Part shown: piece by piece, positions 10,442 through 18,478 of the stretch
Layout of the letters: every line of letters starts with the position of its first letter
How positions within the stretch are numbered: the first letter of the stretch is position 1
Assembly (NCBI GenBank): GCA_035621235.1
Contig: CP141731.1
Span: 496,001 to 560,000, forward strand
Source: Actinomycetaceae bacterium MB13-C1-2
Lineage (GTDB): Bacteria > Actinomycetota > Actinomycetes > Actinomycetales > Actinomycetaceae
DNA length: 64,000 nucleotides
Direction: 5' to 3'
Program-made: the position numbers and the translations under genes
Notes under the pieces: model-generated
The model's database searches: none
What the model saw: only the letters and a program-made list of their open reading frames with translations
Told to the model about the DNA's origin: nothing

Positions 10442-12931
10442 CTATGCCCCGCCCATCAGTCCCAGGCGCCGCGCGGCAGCGACCGCCTCACCACGGCTGT
10501 GCACGCCCAATTTCCTATAGATGGAAACCGACTGCTTCTTCACGGTATTGGGTGACACAGACAGCGAATCGGCGACCTCCACGAGGGTTTTGTGCTCACT
10601 CATTGCGCGGAGGACTTCCCCCTCCCTGGTAGTCAATGCCACCATGGCTTCCCGCCGAGGATAGACCTCCTTCCGAGCGGAATCTGGCCTAGTGATCGGC
10701 TGAATGTCATCCTCTCCAGCTAATACTTCCAATCGGCGGCGCAGATCATCGGGCACCGTCAATAAAATCGCCCGACTGGCAACGTCTTCTAGGAGTGAGC
10801 ACGCTCGGGAATACAGTTTTCCTGCCTCCTCGTCGTCGCCCTCCTCTAGTGCTGCAACCGCCTCCATGAGCGTCAGCTCTGCCACATCACGGGCGTTGGG
10901 CGAGGCGCTCCACACGCTGTTGCTAGCTAACGCTCGGGCTTCCGAAGTGTCTCCCCGCAACAGAGCCAACCGGACCTTGGGAACATCCATTTCCGGTGCT
11001 CTATCGGTGATCGACTCTATCGCCAACTCAGCACCATGAAGTTCTCCTACACTCATCAAGAGGTCAGCGGCGCAACGAGCTAGGACCGTCCTATTGCGCC
11101 GAGAGAAAGGAAGCTGATCTGAGAAGAGTGCCCTCGCCCTCTCAATTTCCTTGAGAGCAGCGGACGGACTCCCAAACAGCAGGGCGTACTGGGTATTTGC
11201 GAGGGTCACAAGCGGCCACTGTTCCCAACTGTCTTCTAGATCGTCGAGCGCACTGAGAGCTTGTGCGGCGCCGCTCGCATCCAAGTCCTCAATTCGCTTC
11301 ATCGCCCGCGTCAGTTGACAGTTTGCACGAACCCCTGGAAGGGTCGCGACCGATCCCAAATCGTCAACCACTCTGAGTAGCCGATCACTCTCGCGCGAGT
11401 GTCCGGTCACCTGATTATGTAAAGCGGTGCGTGCCGCGACAAAGGCAATGAGGTAGTTCATTCGTGAGAGTTGCGCATGCACTAATGCTCGCTCGAATAG
11501 CTGGAGGGCCGTGTTCCTATTCCGGTCAGACATTGCCGCGAACGCCCACTCGACCTCGAACCAGGCTAAGAACATTAGCGCCTCACGTGCGTGTGTTTCC
11601 CTGCGAACGTTCACGTATCTGCCGTATCTTTCCCGCGCGACCTTCATTGCGCCGGGCGCATCTCCAGACCGACGCAGATCGCGAACTGAGACGGCTCCAA
11701 TCGCAAGAAACAGGTCTGGGTCCACCTTGGAACGAGTCGCGAGAGAACTCGTTATCGACGTCCGAGTGCCGACGGATGTCTGAGGCTCCAAAATTGAGTC
11801 CGCCAACATACTAATGGCCCATAACTTAGGGTGCTTGGCTAGCGCATTTGCCGGTAGCTGCGCGTAGATACTTAGGTCCGTTCCATACGTTGAAAACAGA
11901 CTTGCTCCGTGCTGATCCCAAAGAGTCTCGAGAGTTCCCCACGCACCGGCAGCCCTCGCATGGCAACAGACGGTGCTAGCTAGCGCGGGAGGCGTACCAG
12001 AATTGACGTAGTAACGTACTATTTCGCGATGAAATGGGACTCCTGCATCCGTGTCCAGATCCTCGCTAAAGACCTCGCGAAGCGGAGAGACAACTCGGAA
12101 CACTGGAGTAGTGCCTATTAGTTCCGTCCTTTGCATCAAGCCTGAGCTTGTCAGCGTTCTTAGAATCGACGCAGCGCTGCCGCGAGCACTACTCTTCTTT
12201 TGCCCTGGGTAAAGGGTGAAAAGTGTTTCTAAAAGATCTTCAGTTACTTCTCCAGCCGCAGCGCATATGGAAAAGCCCTGCCTTGTATCTGGGTCGCTGA
12301 TCGAGTCCAAGACCTGTAAGTGAGTCCTCCGCTTCGTCTCAACAAAACCTCCCGAAATGTTCGTATCTTTGTGGTCGAGAGCCCAACGTATCGGCGCAAG
12401 CCACCCATTGAATTCGCTCCGGAGGCTCGATAACAGATCCGAGCGAACGCTGTATCCCCAGTGGGCAGCTAAGGGCACCATCTCTTCTTGTTCAGCCGCC
12501 AGGGCGTTCTGATCAATCAACTGCATTTCCGCAGTCCCTAACTGATTCCACTGCCGAGAAAGCGATCCGGGTTCGGTGCACAGCAACAGGTACAGGCCTG
12601 CGTGCGCATTTAGGGTCTTTGAGAGCAGCGAGACAAACCCTTCGTCAGAGGGGACGACAAAATCATCGATTGCGACGACCACTTCCTTTTCCGGTGTAGT
12701 CGGTGCGAGGCGCTCAAGCGCAGCGGCGACCTGTTCGGAGGTGCGCACCGTCGTCGCGTCTACCCACTCTCGTCTAATTCTGGGCGGCAACTGGTTCATC
12801 CACTGGACTGCCAACGTTGACTTCCCAGAGCCGGGCAAACCCTCCACAACCGTCAGCGGAGCCATGCGAGACATTCGCCTCAACAGCCTCTCACGGTGGA
12901 GGTTTTCTGTAGCGATACGAGGAACCGACAT
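10442..12931 (-). CDS. Large ATP-binding LuxR-family regulator (LAL/MalT type)
   Basis: An 829-residue STAND-type regulator. A Walker A motif GLPGSGKST sits at residues 31-39, followed by a Walker B-like stretch VVVAIDDFVV, a long helical repeat region of probable TPR character, and a C-terminal LuxR-type HTH (LTTREGEVLRAMSEHKTLVEV at its start, SVSPNTVKKQSVSIYRKLGV in the recognition part). Such proteins activate transcription when an inducer triggers ATP-dependent oligomerisation. The gene lies 28 bp after the LPXTG surface-protein gene on the same strand, so the two are probably co-transcribed and the regulator may control that surface protein. The ribosome-binding site is weak. Confidence 0.88.
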   Translation of the reverse strand: MSVPRIATENLHRERLLRRMSRMAPLTVVEGLPGSGKSTLAVQWMNQLPPRIRREWVDATTVRTSEQVAAALERLAPTTPEKEVVVAIDDFVVPSDEGFVSLLSKTLNAHAGLYLLLCTEPGSLSRQWNQLGTAEMQLIDQNALAAEQEEMVPLAAHWGYSVRSDLLSSLRSEFNGWLAPIRWALDHKDTNISGGFVETKRRTHLQVLDSISDPDTRQGFSICAAAGEVTEDLLETLFTLYPGQKKSSARGSAASILRTLTSSGLMQRTELIGTTPVFRVVSPLREVFSEDLDTDAGVPFHREIVRYYVNSGTPPALASTVCCHARAAGAWGTLETLWDQHGASLFSTYGTDLSIYAQLPANALAKHPKLWAISMLADSILEPQTSVGTRTSITSSLATRSKVDPDLFLAIGAVSVRDLRRSGDAPGAMKVARERYGRYVNVRRETHAREALMFLAWFEVEWAFAAMSDRNRNTALQLFERALVHAQLSRMNYLIAFVAARTALHNQVTGHSRESDRLLRVVDDLGSVATLPGVRANCQLTRAMKRIEDLDASGAAQALSALDDLEDSWEQWPLVTLANTQYALLFGSPSAALKEIERARALFSDQLPFSRRNRTVLARCAADLLMSVGELHGAELAIESITDRAPEMDVPKVRLALLRGDTSEARALASNSVWSASPNARDVAELTLMEAVAALEEGDDEEAGKLYSRACSLLEDVASRAILLTVPDDLRRRLEVLAGEDDIQPITRPDSARKEVYPRREAMVALTTREGEVLRAMSEHKTLVEVADSLSVSPNTVKKQSVSIYRKLGVHSRGEAVAAARRLGLMGGA

Positions 12932-12959
12932 CAGTACGTCATCTTTCGTTCTACTGCAA

Positions 12960-14918
12960 CTAATCTATACGGCGCGCTCCCCTGACCAACGCCACGCCCA
13001 TCGCGATGGCCGCTGCGGCGACGCCAGCACTAGCCGCGATGGCCGTACCGGTGTTGGGCAACTTTGGCGGCCCAGGTTTGGCAGGTTGTTCAGGAGGAGG
13101 CTGTTCGCTTTTCACAACCGGCTCCGGTGGCTCCTTCACGGCACAACCACCCTCCTCATCACAAGGCGGCACACCACTAAGCTCCTGCGGCCTCACCGCA
13201 CAACCACCGTCTTCATCACAAGGTGGTACACCACTAAGCTCCTGCGGCCTCACCGCACAACCACCGTCTTCATCACAAGGTGGTACACCACTAAGCTCCT
13301 GCGGCCTCACCGCACAACCACCGTCTTCATCACAAGGTGGTACACCACTAAGCTCCTGCGGCCTCACCGCACAACCACCCTCCTCATCACAAGGCGGCAC
13401 ACCACTAAGCTCCTGCGGCCTCACCGCACAACCACCCTCCTCATCACAAGGCGGCACACCACTAAGCTCCTGCGGCCTCACCGCACAACCACCCTCCTCA
13501 TCACAAGGCGGCACACCACTAAGTGTCTGTGGCTTAAGAGGCGTGTTGGTGAAGACGCACGAGATCGCCGCTCCTGCGGCACCCCTGTCTGGAACCACGA
13601 AACTTCCGCTGACACCCCGACCATTCGCTAACGGCACACCATCCATGGTGCAGGCCCACGTTGTCGTATAGTCCGTAGCGCTTTCAGGTTTGTTTCCGAA
13701 CGTCTCTGAGATTTGGTATTCCTTTCCCGGCCTAACTGCGACCGGGCCCGCATAGTTCTCCGGGTTCGCATCTTGGACTCCATCTGAGTTCCCCGACGTC
13801 ATGCCAGTATTCCCTGAGACTAAACCGTGTCCTTCGATCCGAACTCCAAACTGGTCGTTGTCTTTAGCTCTGCCTGCGGGCAGATTCTTGAGTACCTCCA
13901 CCGAGTACGGCATGGCACAGGATGCAAAATCACCGACTCGGTCTTCGGTCTGCATCTGAATCTCGTTCATAATCGACCCGGATGCGGGATCAATGGTTCG
14001 CACCAAACCCTTACCTGTTCCCACGTAGAGCATTCCATCTGGCCCGAAGGCAGCCGATCCATAAATGTCCTGAGACAGACTGGCGATGGCCTTAGCTTTG
14101 AGTGTCACGACCCCGGTGGCGTCGCGCTCAACAACTGGCTCCACCACGTACAAAGCGTTATCCGAGACAATGAATAGTCGACCAGACGCGTCGAATGCAA
14201 AGTCACCGTTTGTGCCGAATGGAAGCTCAATGCGGGCCAACAATCCATCAAGAGGCTGACCTGTTCTGGTGTTGAAGCCATATACCAGGACAGTCCCTTG
14301 GGACATTTGGGCATAATAGTAATGACCCGTCGAGGGGTCAAAGGCTCCCATCACGAACTCATTCATGGGGGAGACTCGAGTGATTTTGGAGCCCGTGAAA
14401 GTCTCTTGCTTACCGGTTGCCGCATTAAAACTGTAAATCTTCGGTGCTTGAACGCTTCCCGAGTTCCCAGTTCCGTCCTGCTGTACCGCCCAGAACGTAC
14501 TTGTTTCACCATCTAGTGCCAGCCCATTCAAACGCTGTGAGTCAGTGGTGAACTGCCCAACCACACCAGTGCTTCCATCAACGGGATTGACCTCAAGGAT
14601 GTTGTTCGGTGCAGTCTGTGCCAGCGCAAATACCGTGCCGCACAAATTATCTCCGATGCCGCGGTTCGGGTCGGACTCTATTTCCTTCGATTCCTCGCGC
14701 GCTATTTGGTCGCCCTGATCCGTTGCCGGAGAAAGCTCCTCCAAAGAGGGCAGAGTCTTCTCTCCCAAATCGGGTGTACCGCTCTCTGCCCCTCCCGATT
14801 GCTGAAAATGATCCTCTGGACTGGAGCTGTATGCTTGCGCGGGAACAGTGGCAGTCATTGTCGATGCCGCAACCAGACCCGCTCCTATAAGAAGGATGGC
14901 TCGCGCGTGTGATCTCAT
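12960..14918 (-). CDS. LPXTG-anchored surface protein with seven cysteine-pair repeats
   Basis: This 652-residue protein has a Sec signal peptide (residues 1-29, ending QAY). A beta-propeller-like region (residues about 90-340; NGLALDGETSTFWAVQQDG) resembles DUF6923-type folds, and a beta-sandwich segment ends at ISCVFTNTPL. Seven 19-residue repeats with core PPCDEEGGCAVRPQ (residues about 460-593) follow, then a Pro-rich spacer and a sortase signal LPNTG (about residue 622) with a hydrophobic helix and basic tail (RGARRID). Each repeat carries two Cys four residues apart, which is unusual for an exported stalk. It is probably a sortase-anchored adhesin or sensor; the ligand is unknown. Confidence 0.87.
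   Translation of the reverse strand: MRSHARAILLIGAGLVAASTMTATVPAQAYSSSPEDHFQQSGGAESGTPDLGEKTLPSLEELSPATDQGDQIAREESKEIESDPNRGIGDNLCGTVFALAQTAPNNILEVNPVDGSTGVVGQFTTDSQRLNGLALDGETSTFWAVQQDGTGNSGSVQAPKIYSFNAATGKQETFTGSKITRVSPMNEFVMGAFDPSTGHYYYAQMSQGTVLVYGFNTRTGQPLDGLLARIELPFGTNGDFAFDASGRLFIVSDNALYVVEPVVERDATGVVTLKAKAIASLSQDIYGSAAFGPDGMLYVGTGKGLVRTIDPASGSIMNEIQMQTEDRVGDFASCAMPYSVEVLKNLPAGRAKDNDQFGVRIEGHGLVSGNTGMTSGNSDGVQDANPENYAGPVAVRPGKEYQISETFGNKPESATDYTTTWACTMDGVPLANGRGVSGSFVVPDRGAAGAAISCVFTNTPLKPQTLSGVPPCDEEGGCAVRPQELSGVPPCDEEGGCAVRPQELSGVPPCDEEGGCAVRPQELSGVPPCDEDGGCAVRPQELSGVPPCDEDGGCAVRPQELSGVPPCDEDGGCAVRPQELSGVPPCDEEGGCAVKEPPEPVVKSEQPPPEQPAKPGPPKLPNTGTAIAASAGVAAAAIAMGVALVRGARRID
13141..13539 (-). 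repeat. Seven tandem 57-bp coding repeats
   Basis: Seven head-to-tail 57-bp units encode the Cys-pair stalk of the LPXTG protein. Units 2-4 (13198-13368) share the same three-position variant (encoding Asp-Glu-Asp with different synonymous bases), while units 1, 5 and 6 are of the other type; unit 7 is like them at its start and diverges at its last 15 bases. A variant block flanked by the other type indicates recent duplication of a single variant unit, so copy number is probably variable between strains. Confidence 0.95.
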
Positions 14919-15276
14919 GGTCGCCCCCTTAGTGTGATTTCAACGCAACGGTACTGATCCACCTGAACGACCTACAACGGAACGGAGAAGAAGAAGGACC
15001 ATATGGTCCACTGTGGGGTCCACCCGATGGTCCACTCAAAAACAAGGGGACGGCAACCCAGCTACGCGTTGATGCTTTCGTGTACCTCTTCACGCGACTG
15101 GGTCTTTTCGTTACGACGACACAGCAGTCTTGGGTGGCAAGACCACGTAGACTACGAAAATCAGGACAAGGTCATCGCCCTAGCATCCTGAACTCTCACA
15201 AACCAAGTGAACAAAACTCAGGCCACGTCACAACCAGAACAAACCCAGGATGCTTCATAGCGGCATTTGAGGACTG
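14919..15276. promoter_or_regulatory. Upstream region of the LPXTG gene with GGTCCAC iterons
   Basis: This 358-base stretch has no gene. At 14996-15009 there is a perfect palindrome GGACCATATGGTCC, and the motif GGTCCAC repeats at 15005-15011, 15017-15023 and 15029-15035 with an exact 12-bp period. The cluster lies about 80-120 bases before the LPXTG start, where an activator such as the co-encoded LuxR-type regulator could bind. That regulator-site link is inference. The remainder toward 15276 shows nothing I recognise. Confidence 0.55.
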
Positions 15277-15696
15277 TTAGGCGATTAGGAAGTCTTCGGA
15301 TTTGAAGTTGCTGTAGTAGCGGCCTTTCTTAGCCGTGAAGCGAACCACGCAGTAGTCGGGATCTTCCACGCCTTCGTGGTAGTACATCTCGTCGCCGTCC
15401 TGCCAGATTCTTTCCTTGGCCTCTGGGGTTTCCAGGATGTCCATGGTCCCGATCAGGCTCACTGCCCGGAAGAAGCGGCGATCAACGAAGTAAAGGCTCG
15501 CCTTGGGATTCTCTCTGAAGCACCTGGCCTTGTTTGACGAGGTGTTGGTGGAGAACCAGAACACCTTAATTCCTTCGCGTTCCCTCGGCGGTAGCAGGGC
15601 TTTCGTGATGGGGAACCCCTCGGGGTCTACATAACCCATGAGAGTTAGTGGAGCTTTGTCAACAAGCTTTCCAACAGTCTCTTCTGGATCACGCAT
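15277..15696 (-). CDS. Pyridoxamine 5'-phosphate oxidase-like (general stress) protein
   Basis: A 139-residue protein with the split-barrel flavin-binding fold typical of small PNPOx-like or general-stress-26 proteins. Visible features are LMGYVDPEGFPITKALLPP, KVFWFSTNTSSNKARCFREN and the middle strand KASLYFVDRRFFRAVSLIG. It probably binds FMN or F420 and reduces an unknown substrate. It stands alone between the LPXTG promoter region and a divergent gene. Length is normal for the family. Confidence 0.85.
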   Translation of the reverse strand: MRDPEETVGKLVDKAPLTLMGYVDPEGFPITKALLPPREREGIKVFWFSTNTSSNKARCFRENPKASLYFVDRRFFRAVSLIGTMDILETPEAKERIWQDGDEMYYHEGVEDPDYCVVRFTAKKGRYYSNFKSEDFLIA

Positions 15697-15869
15697 GTTG
15701 CACCATTCCCATCATCTTCGATTAGCTAAAACTCCCATAAGCCTACGGTTTCAATCCGCAATGTGGGACAGCGGGTCAACCTTGGACCTTATCCCTGTTG
15801 AGGACTGGTGGTCAGTAATCCCGAAAAACAACGATGAACCCAGAGACATCGGTCTCTAGTTTCCGTTGC

Positions 15870-15925
15870 AAATATAGGACAAACGGGCTGGATACTGTGC
15901 GGAACCGATGGCTGTATGTACATTA
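15870..15925 (+). repeat. Diverged copy 1 of a ~56-bp upstream repeat
   Basis: This segment aligns with 16997-17052 at roughly 40 of 56 positions by eye, sharing AAATA, a GGNTGGATA core, TGTGCG and a GTACAT end. One copy precedes the small gene at 15955, the other precedes the recombinase remnant near 17100. It could be a duplicated promoter or an old attachment or IS-end sequence. Confidence 0.4.
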
Positions 15926-15954
15926 GCAGACAAGCCAAAAATGGAGTCAAGAAA

Positions 15955-16311
15955 ATGGAGACCACCGACTACAAAGACGCATATGAAGGCAGCCACTACA
16001 CCATCTGCGGTGCCGGAGGCGACCTCGACGAGTGGGTGGCGGGTTACAACAAGATGCTCGCCGACCAAGGAATCGGCACCTCAACCTGCTGGTCGCAGAC
16101 CGCTGGGGAGAACATCAACCACTATGCCGCCACCCACGGCGAAGTCACCGACCCCTTCCAAGGTGACCTGACGGTCCTGACCCTTCCTCTCCACGGGCCA
16201 TATGCTAGCAAGCTCGCAATGTTCATGCTCACCATGGAAGACCGCTACTTCGATGACGTCATCGACAACATTGTCAACCCCGGATCACCAGCCGAGGACC
16301 GGGAAGAGTAA
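15955..16311 (+). CDS. Hypothetical small protein of mobile-element type
   Basis: A 118-residue protein starting METTDYKDAYEGSHYTICGA. The frame is open from 15916, but the ATG at 15955 gives the sensible N-terminus. It contains three Cys-flanked segments and an acidic C-terminus (NPGSPAEDREE). It looks soluble, with no signal peptide or membrane segment. I recognise no catalytic domain. Its neighbour about 0.9 kb downstream is a decayed serine recombinase, so it is probably cargo or an accessory gene of an integrated element. The ribosome-binding site is poor (AAGAAA). Confidence 0.6.
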   Translation: METTDYKDAYEGSHYTICGAGGDLDEWVAGYNKMLADQGIGTSTCWSQTAGENINHYAATHGEVTDPFQGDLTVLTLPLHGPYASKLAMFMLTMEDRYFDDVIDNIVNPGSPAEDREE

Positions 16312-16324
16312 GGTCACCAGCTCT

Positions 16325-16356
16325 GAGAAGCCACTCCGAGGGAGGGCGGTTTTCTC
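16325..16356 (+). terminator. Possible terminator after the small mobile-element gene
   Basis: Fourteen bases after the stop at 16311, the sequence GAGAAGCC pairs imperfectly with GGTTTTCTC across a short spacer. The downstream arm includes a T-run (TTTTCTC), consistent with a weak rho-independent terminator on the plus strand. Confidence 0.35.
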
Positions 16357-16543
16357 ACCTCGAGGCTTGCTTGAAGGGCCACTAAGACACCCTTTGGGAT
16401 AGGTGAATGCCTTGGAACGCGTCAGCGGACGCACACCGAATCAGGCTCAGGCCACGCTTGTGCGTGTGGTGGCACATTCACCAGTGTCCACCACATGCAG
16501 GTCGTCACATGCTGGTGAGCCTCGGATGAGAATCGGCCTGGGG

Positions 16544-16807
16544 CTACTTGTCGTCTTGGAAGGCGAGTCGTTTGGGTGCTCGGAACACGAATGCTTCTAC
16601 CACCGACCCCACTGCGGCAGCGAACCAAGCCCACTTCCAGAAGCTGTTGCTATCAAGGCCATTGATAACGAAGCATGCGGCTATCAGGAGCCAGAACGCA
16701 ATGCTGAAACCGCGGTAGGCAGAGTAGCTTGTTGCTTTGAACTGAGCGATTATTGCCACCAGGGCGGCAACCAAGAACACCCAATCAAGGACCTCAAGAG
16801 CTTCCAT
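16544..16807 (-). CDS. Small membrane protein, hypothetical
   Basis: The likely start is the ATG at 16807 (MEALEVLDWVFLVAALVAII), giving 87 residues; a start six codons upstream at 16825 is also open. Three hydrophobic segments of transmembrane length are visible: LDWVFLVAALVAIIAQF, FSIAFWLLIAACFVING and WKWAWFAAAVGSVVEAFVF. The C-terminus is basic and cytoplasmic-looking. There are no domain hallmarks. It lies opposite in strand to the neighbouring mobile-element remnants. Codon use and hydrophobic periodicity make it plausible, but there is no independent support. Confidence 0.5.
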   Translation of the reverse strand: MEALEVLDWVFLVAALVAIIAQFKATSYSAYRGFSIAFWLLIAACFVINGLDSNSFWKWAWFAAAVGSVVEAFVFRAPKRLAFQDDK

Positions 16808-16996
16808 TTCGTAGCTAACTTTCATTTAGACGACAGGTTTTTCAGACGCGCAAGTTCGCGACTGTCGGCAATTAGACTGTCGGCAATTATAGGTGGGCGA
16901 GGGCATCGTCCTTTCCACCTGGTGCGGTTCGGGGAACTTGGCAAAGCAAGTGGGAACCCCCGTTTTCTAGAGACACCAATCTTTAGCTTTCGTCGT

Positions 16997-17052
16997 AAAT
17001 ACGGGGGAAACCGGGTGGATAGTGTGCGAGCTGCATGGCCATACGTACATAT
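16997..17052 (+). repeat. Diverged copy 2 of the ~56-bp upstream repeat
   Basis: This is the counterpart of 15870-15925, about 1.13 kb away in the same orientation. It lies directly before the decayed recombinase segment. Confidence 0.4.
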
Positions 17053-17199
17053 GCAAACAATGCCGGAGGAGCCGAAAACGCGAAACAATAGAGGGACCTA
17101 CACCTGTGACACCGAAGACCTCCAGATGCACACCGACCCTTCCTACAAGGCGGTCCTCCAATACGGAGATTTCGTCCTGGTTTCCGACCTGGTTGACAC

Positions 17200-17774
17200 A
17201 AGGGCGGTGCGGAGAACCTGGCGCTCCACCAGACAATTACGCACGCCACATCTGGCGGTGCGGCAGCAAATACGAAGGCGACAAAGCCCGCTGCGCCCCC
17301 ACGTCAATAGAACCCAGGTCGAGAAGCGTTCACGGTAGCCTTAGCTGACAAGCTCCAGCACACGCCAGACGCAGAAGGCCTGCGGGCAACCGTCGGTGCC
17401 GCGTTCAGCGCCGAGCACTGCGCGCGAAACTGACTGCTTTGGATGAACAGGCCGAAGGGTTGGACTTGAATGCCCGCGTGAACACGCTGATTAGCGCAGG
17501 TGCGAGTGCTGTCATGGGCCCTGACCAGTACGACGCCGACTACGCCACCCTCGAAAACAAATACCAGAAGGTAGACGCTGAACGCTAACAAGTAGCTGAA
17601 GCCATCCGGGGGCAGGAAACCCGCAGCCGCCAAGCCCGCCAATTGCGCGACTACCTACAGACCCAGCCGCCCGTGGCTTACACGCCCCAATCGTGGAACA
17701 CCCTCGTCGAGGAAGCCACAGTCAGCGTCAACGGCACGATAGAGATTCGGTTCAAAGACGAACCGGCAACCTAA
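17200..17774 (+). pseudogene. Serine recombinase C-terminal remnant (frameshifted)
   Basis: Pieces in different frames read like the C-terminus of a large serine recombinase. There is a zinc-ribbon-like part (DNYARHIWRCGSKYEGDKAR) near 17241-17300, then coiled-coil pieces (LDEQAEGLDLNARVNTLISA; DQYDADYATLENKYQKVDAE) and the end LRDYLQTQPPVAYTP, stopping after RFKDEPAT at 17774. A TAA at about 17586-17588 interrupts the frame, and another stop occurs near 17430. The catalytic N-terminal domain is absent. A homologous end fragment occurs at 33266-33472. This marks a former integrative element. Confidence 0.7.
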
Positions 17775-17804
17775 GTTCGCCGCAAGGAACGAAGATGCCT
17801 TTCG

Positions 17805-18443
17805 CTAAAAACACGCCGCTAGATCGGCGGGCGTCCCGCCCATGATCACAGCAACGTTGCGGGTGATCTTGTCGATAGGCCAGTCCCACCACGCGATCTC
17901 TTGCAGGAGGGCAATCGCATCATCTGAGTAACGCGTCCGGATCCGTCTGGCGGGGTTGCCCACGACAACCTCATACGGACCAACACCGCGGGTAACAACG
18001 CTACCGGCACCAATCACAGCGCCATCTCCAATAGTGATCCCAGGCAGGATCATTGCGTCACGCCCGATCCACACATCATTGCCGATGACCGTGTCCCCGG
18101 GTTGTTCTATCGCCAAGAAGGTGTCCAACGTGGCCTCACCCCAGTCTCCGCCAAACATAGTAAACGGATAGGTAGACGGCCCAATCATCGGATGGTTGCC
18201 ACCAGGCATGAGGATCTGAACACCAGGTGCGATAGCCGTGAACTTACCGATCCGCAACCGCTGGGGCCCATACAAGTACCTCACACAGCGCCGCTCAAAC
18301 GGTGTCGGATCACCCCCAGAATCGGCATACGTATAGTCACCAACCTCAATGAACCCTGAAATGACCTCATTCTTCAAGAAAACAACATTCATGAGATCCA
18401 CCCGAGTCGTCGGGTTGGACCAATCTGGATCAGGTACATCCAC
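17805..18443 (-). CDS. CatB/Vat-type xenobiotic O-acetyltransferase
   Basis: A 212-residue left-handed beta-helix acetyltransferase that would use acetyl-CoA to modify a hydroxyl group of an antibiotic-like substrate such as streptogramin A or chloramphenicol. Visible family features are [30 protein letters not shown], the probable active-site segment GGNHPM and hexapeptide turns ([20 protein letters not shown], then [30 protein letters not shown]). The GTG start at 18443 has GAGGAG seven bases upstream. The gene is complete and lies between a recombinase remnant and a decayed P-type ATPase, consistent with acquisition by transfer. Whether it confers resistance cannot be read from the sequence. 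Confidence 0.85.
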   Translation of the reverse strand: MDVPDPDWSNPTTRVDLMNVVFLKNEVISGFIEVGDYTYADSGGDPTPFERRCVRYLYGPQRLRIGKFTAIAPGVQILMPGGNHPMIGPSTYPFTMFGGDWGEATLDTFLAIEQPGDTVIGNDVWIGRDAMILPGITIGDGAVIGAGSVVTRGVGPYEVVVGNPARRIRTRYSDDAIALLQEIAWWDWPIDKITRNVAVIMGGTPADLAACF

Positions 18444-18478
18444 CAGAATCTCCTCAAGTGTTCACGCCCCCCCTGATA

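Noticed and set aside
13141-13539. CRISPR-like array
   Set aside because: The units are contiguous, with no unique spacers, and lie in frame inside a surface-protein gene.
12576-13671. Long plus-strand open frames over the tandem repeats (up to about 350 codons)
   Set aside because: They exist only because the 57-bp period lacks stops in other frames; the minus-strand frame has a signal peptide and a sortase signal, while these have no domain or ribosome-binding site.
16403-17338. Plus-strand frame of 311 codons across the small membrane gene and recombinase remnant
   Set aside because: It runs antisense to a plausible membrane protein and through the decayed recombinase in the wrong frame; no domain is visible.
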